In this document: positions 61,526 to 64,000 of the stretch, piece by piece
Layout of the letters: each line of letters opens with the position of its first letter
Position numbering within the stretch: position 1 is the first letter of the stretch
Assembly (NCBI RefSeq): GCF_011009015.1
Contig: NZ_CP048878.1
Span: 981,501 to 1,045,500 of the forward strand
Direction of reading: 5' to 3'
DNA length: 64,000 nucleotides
From: Spartinivicinus ruber
GTDB taxonomy: Bacteria; Pseudomonadota; Gammaproteobacteria; Pseudomonadales; Zooshikellaceae
The notes under the pieces: generated by a model
Databases searched by the model: none
The model's input: only the letters and a program-made list of their open reading frames with translations
What the model was told of the DNA's origin: nothing
Program-made: the position numbers and the translations under genes

Positions 61526-63310
61526 ATGTCTTCAACACCTTCGCAGCCAACGTTTGCGGATTTGGCTCTGACTGATTCATTACTGAAAGCTTTGGACGAA
61601 GTGGGTTATGAAACACCTTCTCCAATCCAAGCTGAATGTATTCCGCACTTGCTGGAAGGTAGTGACATTATTGGTCAAGCCCAAACGGGTAGTGGTAAAA
61701 CTGCTGCGTTTGCCTTACCACTGCTAGCCAGACTTAACCTGAAGGAAACCAAACCCCAGGTATTAGTATTAACCCCTACTCGAGAATTGGCTATTCAAGT
61801 AGCCGAAGCTTTTCAAAGCTATGCCAAGTATATGAAAGGCTTTCATGTATTACCTATTTATGGTGGGCAAAGTTATTCGGTGCAATTAAGGCAGTTAAAG
61901 CGGGGAGTACATGTTGTTGTCGGTACACCAGGGCGGGTTATGGACAATATACGTCGTGGTAGTCTGCAGTTGGATAACTTACAGGCACTGGTATTAGATG
62001 AAGCAGATGAAATGTTGCGAATGGGCTTTATCGATGATGTGGAATGGATTATGGAGCAAACGCCAGCCACACGACAAGTGGCGCTTTTTTCTGCCACTAT
62101 GCCTACCGTTATTAGAAAAGTAGCCAAACAGCATTTAAAAAACCCCAAAGAAGTCAAAATTGCTATGCAAACGGCTACAGCTGAAACTATTAGCCAACGT
62201 TATTGGTCTGTTCGTGGGGTGAACAAATTAGACGCGTTAACCCGTATTTTAGAAGTTGAAAAATTTGATGCGATGATTATCTTTGTTCGCACTAAAACAG
62301 CGACTATTGAGCTGGCAGAAAAACTAGAGGCGCGTGGTTATTCCTGTGCGGCATTAAATGGCGACATGCCACAAAAGCAAAGGGAAATGACTGTAAGTCG
62401 GCTGAAAAAACAGCAACTTGATATTGTGATTGCTACCGATGTTGCTGCACGTGGTTTAGATGTTGAGCGTATCAGCCATGTAGTGAACTATGATATTCCT
62501 TATGATACAGAAGCTTATATTCACCGAATTGGACGTACAGGGCGTGCTGGTCGAGAAGGGCAGGCGATATTATTTGTGGCACCTCGAGAAATGAGGATGC
62601 TGCGGGCAATAGAAAAAGCGACTAAGCAGTCCATTACCGCAATGACATTGCCATCTCCAAAGGATATTAATGACCAACGGATTGTGCGTTTTAAACAGCG
62701 AATTACTGATACCTTAGCCAGTAATGAGTTGGAGTTATTCTATAAATTAGTATCAGAATATCAGGTTGAGCATGAGGTTGATGCTATTAACATAGCGGCT
62801 GCCTTGGCAAAAATGGTACAGGGTGAACAACCATTGTTGCTTAATTTAAAGTCAGAAAAGCTAGTAGATGAAGAAGCGAGTGATAAAAAAGGTAGGCGCA
62901 GACAATATAGTCATCAGGCAGAGCCGTTAAAAGCTCATCCAGATATTGAAATGAAACGTTATCGGGTGGATGTAGGGCGTGATCATGGTTTAAAACCCGG
63001 TAACCTGGTTGGTGCTATTGCTAATGAAGCTGATATCGAAAGCCAGTATATTGGCGAAATTTGTATTTATGACGAATTTAGTACAGTTGACTTACCTAAA
63101 GGCATACCTAAGGATGTGCTGCAAATTCTACAACGGGTTTATGTTTGCAACCAAAAATTGAATATTTCTGCAGCTAGCAAAGAACTGCCTGTAGTGGAAC
63201 GGAAGCCCAAACGTCATAAAAAGAAAGAAGCTTTTAAGGGTAGTAAACGTAAAAGCAATAGCAGCAGGCAAGGAAAAGGCGGGAAAAAACCTAAGTCAGT
63301 AAAAAAATAA
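61526..63310 (+). CDS. deaD: DEAD-box RNA helicase CsdA/DeaD
   Basis: The 594-residue protein has all DEAD-box motifs: the Q motif with FADLALTDSLLKALDEVGYE, AQTGSGKT near residue 54, TPTRELA, VLDEADEML near 155, FSATMP near 190, and HRIGRTGR near 330. A DbpA-like RNA-binding domain (about 470-555, VDVGRDHGLKPGNLVGAIAN) and a basic Lys/Arg/Ser-rich tail follow. CsdA unwinds RNA in ribosome assembly and in the cold response. The gene stands alone with a GAGGAA site before ATG. The leader of about 140 bases might carry cold regulation, but no element is recognised. Confidence 0.95.
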   Translation: MSSTPSQPTFADLALTDSLLKALDEVGYETPSPIQAECIPHLLEGSDIIGQAQTGSGKTAAFALPLLARLNLKETKPQVLVLTPTRELAIQVAEAFQSYAKYMKGFHVLPIYGGQSYSVQLRQLKRGVHVVVGTPGRVMDNIRRGSLQLDNLQALVLDEADEMLRMGFIDDVEWIMEQTPATRQVALFSATMPTVIRKVAKQHLKNPKEVKIAMQTATAETISQRYWSVRGVNKLDALTRILEVEKFDAMIIFVRTKTATIELAEKLEARGYSCAALNGDMPQKQREMTVSRLKKQQLDIVIATDVAARGLDVERISHVVNYDIPYDTEAYIHRIGRTGRAGREGQAILFVAPREMRMLRAIEKATKQSITAMTLPSPKDINDQRIVRFKQRITDTLASNELELFYKLVSEYQVEHEVDAINIAAALAKMVQGEQPLLLNLKSEKLVDEEASDKKGRRRQYSHQAEPLKAHPDIEMKRYRVDVGRDHGLKPGNLVGAIANEADIESQYIGEICIYDEFSTVDLPKGIPKDVLQILQRVYVCNQKLNISAASKELPVVERKPKRHKKKEAFKGSKRKSNSSRQGKGGKKPKSVKK

Positions 63311-63464
63311 TACTCTGTTAAAGACTTGGTTATTTCATATATCGGGATGAAGTAGCCAAGCTGTTTGTCTCTCAGGCCTTTGATCTAAAGTGAGTTTCTA
63401 GAAAATTAAGCAATCTATTTAGCCAAAATGCTTAGAATCTTTGATCTTAGAGGAAGTATCTTGG

Positions 63465-64000
63465 CTAAAAAACTTCACTTCTTGATATTAGCTCTGTCAA
63501 TTGTTCCAGGTGGAACTTTCTTGATCCTTTAATTAGTACTAGATCATCTTCAGTCGCATTTTTATAAATAAAGTTAGCAATATTATCAACTGAGGTAAAC
63601 CTTAAGAGTTGATAATCTGTATTTTTAAATTCAGAATGAGCTTGAGCAAAATTTCCCCCAATAGTAATGACTATCTGTATGTTTAAATAAGATAGTTGTA
63701 TTAATATTTGAATGTGAAAGAATACACTTTTTTCACCTAACTCAAGCATGTCAGAAAGAATAACAATTTTTTTACCCTTAACTTTCATTTTACTGATGCT
63801 TAATAATACCTGCTTAACAGCAAATGGGTTAGCATTGTAACAGTCTAAAACCCATTTTCCATAGGGAGTAAAAATGATTCCTGAACGTAAACTTGCAGGT
63901 TTAAATCTTCTTAGTCTCTCTGCAATTATGAGGAGTGGAATACCTAGCTTCGAGTAAACTGTAATACATGCAATAGCATTATACAAATTATGAATACCTG
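63465..64000 (-). CDS. MurF-like Mur ligase, C-terminal part (5' end outside window)
   Basis: The minus-strand frame is open to the window end, so the N-terminal part lies beyond it. Visible are a GIHNLYNAIACITV start of the ligase core, LDCYNANPFAV (family motif D-x-Y-N-A-N-P, Ser replaced by Cys), ILSDMLELGEKS and the ending LVLIKGSRKFHLEQL. These belong to the C-terminal half of MurF, which adds D-Ala-D-Ala to UDP-MurNAc-tripeptide. The gene is AT-rich, unlike its neighbour deaD, and not in a division-cell-wall cluster. A second, specialised Mur ligase in a biosynthetic cluster is therefore possible. Confidence 0.8.
   Translation of the reverse strand, partial: GIHNLYNAIACITVYSKLGIPLLIIAERLRRFKPASLRSGIIFTPYGKWVLDCYNANPFAVKQVLLSISKMKVKGKKIVILSDMLELGEKSVFFHIQILIQLSYLNIQIVITIGGNFAQAHSEFKNTDYQLLRFTSVDNIANFIYKNATEDDLVLIKGSRKFHLEQLTELISRSEVF

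Noticed and set aside
61873-62157. 94-codon minus-strand frame in deaD
   Set aside because: It is antisense to conserved helicase motifs, a typical shadow frame.
1-64000. CRISPR arrays, tRNA and rRNA genes
   Set aside because: No regularly spaced repeats and no cloverleaf or rRNA-like sequence were recognised by eye; a dedicated scan could still find a tRNA.

Overview
The window looks like a chromosomal segment of a low-GC, AT-rich marine gammaproteobacterium. The family content (type VI secretion, MiaE, a CsdA/DeaD helicase, a PdsR/PdsS-type two-component pair, DUF2789, a YHYH protein, glutathione-independent formaldehyde dehydrogenase) suggests an Oceanospirillales-type organism such as Zooshikella or Spartinivicinus. 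That placement is inference, because no rRNA or other phylogenetic marker is present. No tRNA, rRNA, CRISPR array or replication origin was recognised.

Bases 1-20,995 are mostly a type VI secretion (T6SS) region. It holds the 3' part of tssM, then tagF, pppA (phosphatase) and ppkA (kinase), which together form the threonine-phosphorylation control module. A divergent secreted S1 protease, hcp, a lipoprotein, vgrG, a DUF4123 adaptor, and a large Rhs toxin with an AT-rich C-terminal toxin tip follow. A VOC-fold-like probable immunity gene sits one base after the Rhs stop. A 2OG-Fe(II) oxygenase and a DUF2156/GNAT pair close this part.

Bases 21,147-51,740 are a patchwork of single genes. There are two complete insertion sequences: an IS1595-type element, and an IS4-type element with a clear 9-bp target duplication just upstream of a TerD-vWA gene. 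There are also a MITE-like inverted-repeat element, a decayed M28 peptidase, a frameshifted small gene, several solute-binding proteins without transporters, secreted proteins and proteases (subtilase, endonuclease I, YHYH, DUF3103), a GAF-GGDEF-EAL protein, fdhA, a PdsR/PdsS-like two-component system without its sortase, and a SUKH-type orphan immunity gene.

Bases 52,263-57,994 are the most interesting part: a compact six-gene operon. It encodes an EamA exporter, a JAMM/MPN protease, a single polypeptide fusing a ubiquitin-like sulfur carrier to an E1 enzyme and a rhodanese, a cysteine-synthase-like PLP enzyme, a CysE-like acyltransferase with an extra C-terminal domain, and an AlaX-like tRNA-editing protein. 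The content resembles the CysO/CysM/Mec route to cysteine, but the carrier is fused upstream of its E1, and an exporter and an editing factor are added. I infer a dedicated route to a sulfur-containing or beta-substituted amino acid that is exported and guarded against by tRNA editing.

Bases 57,987-64,000 return to more ordinary genes: a glycosyltransferase, miaE, a secreted Sm-like small protein, another solute-binding protein, the csdA/deaD helicase, and the 3' part of a MurF-like ligase running off the window.
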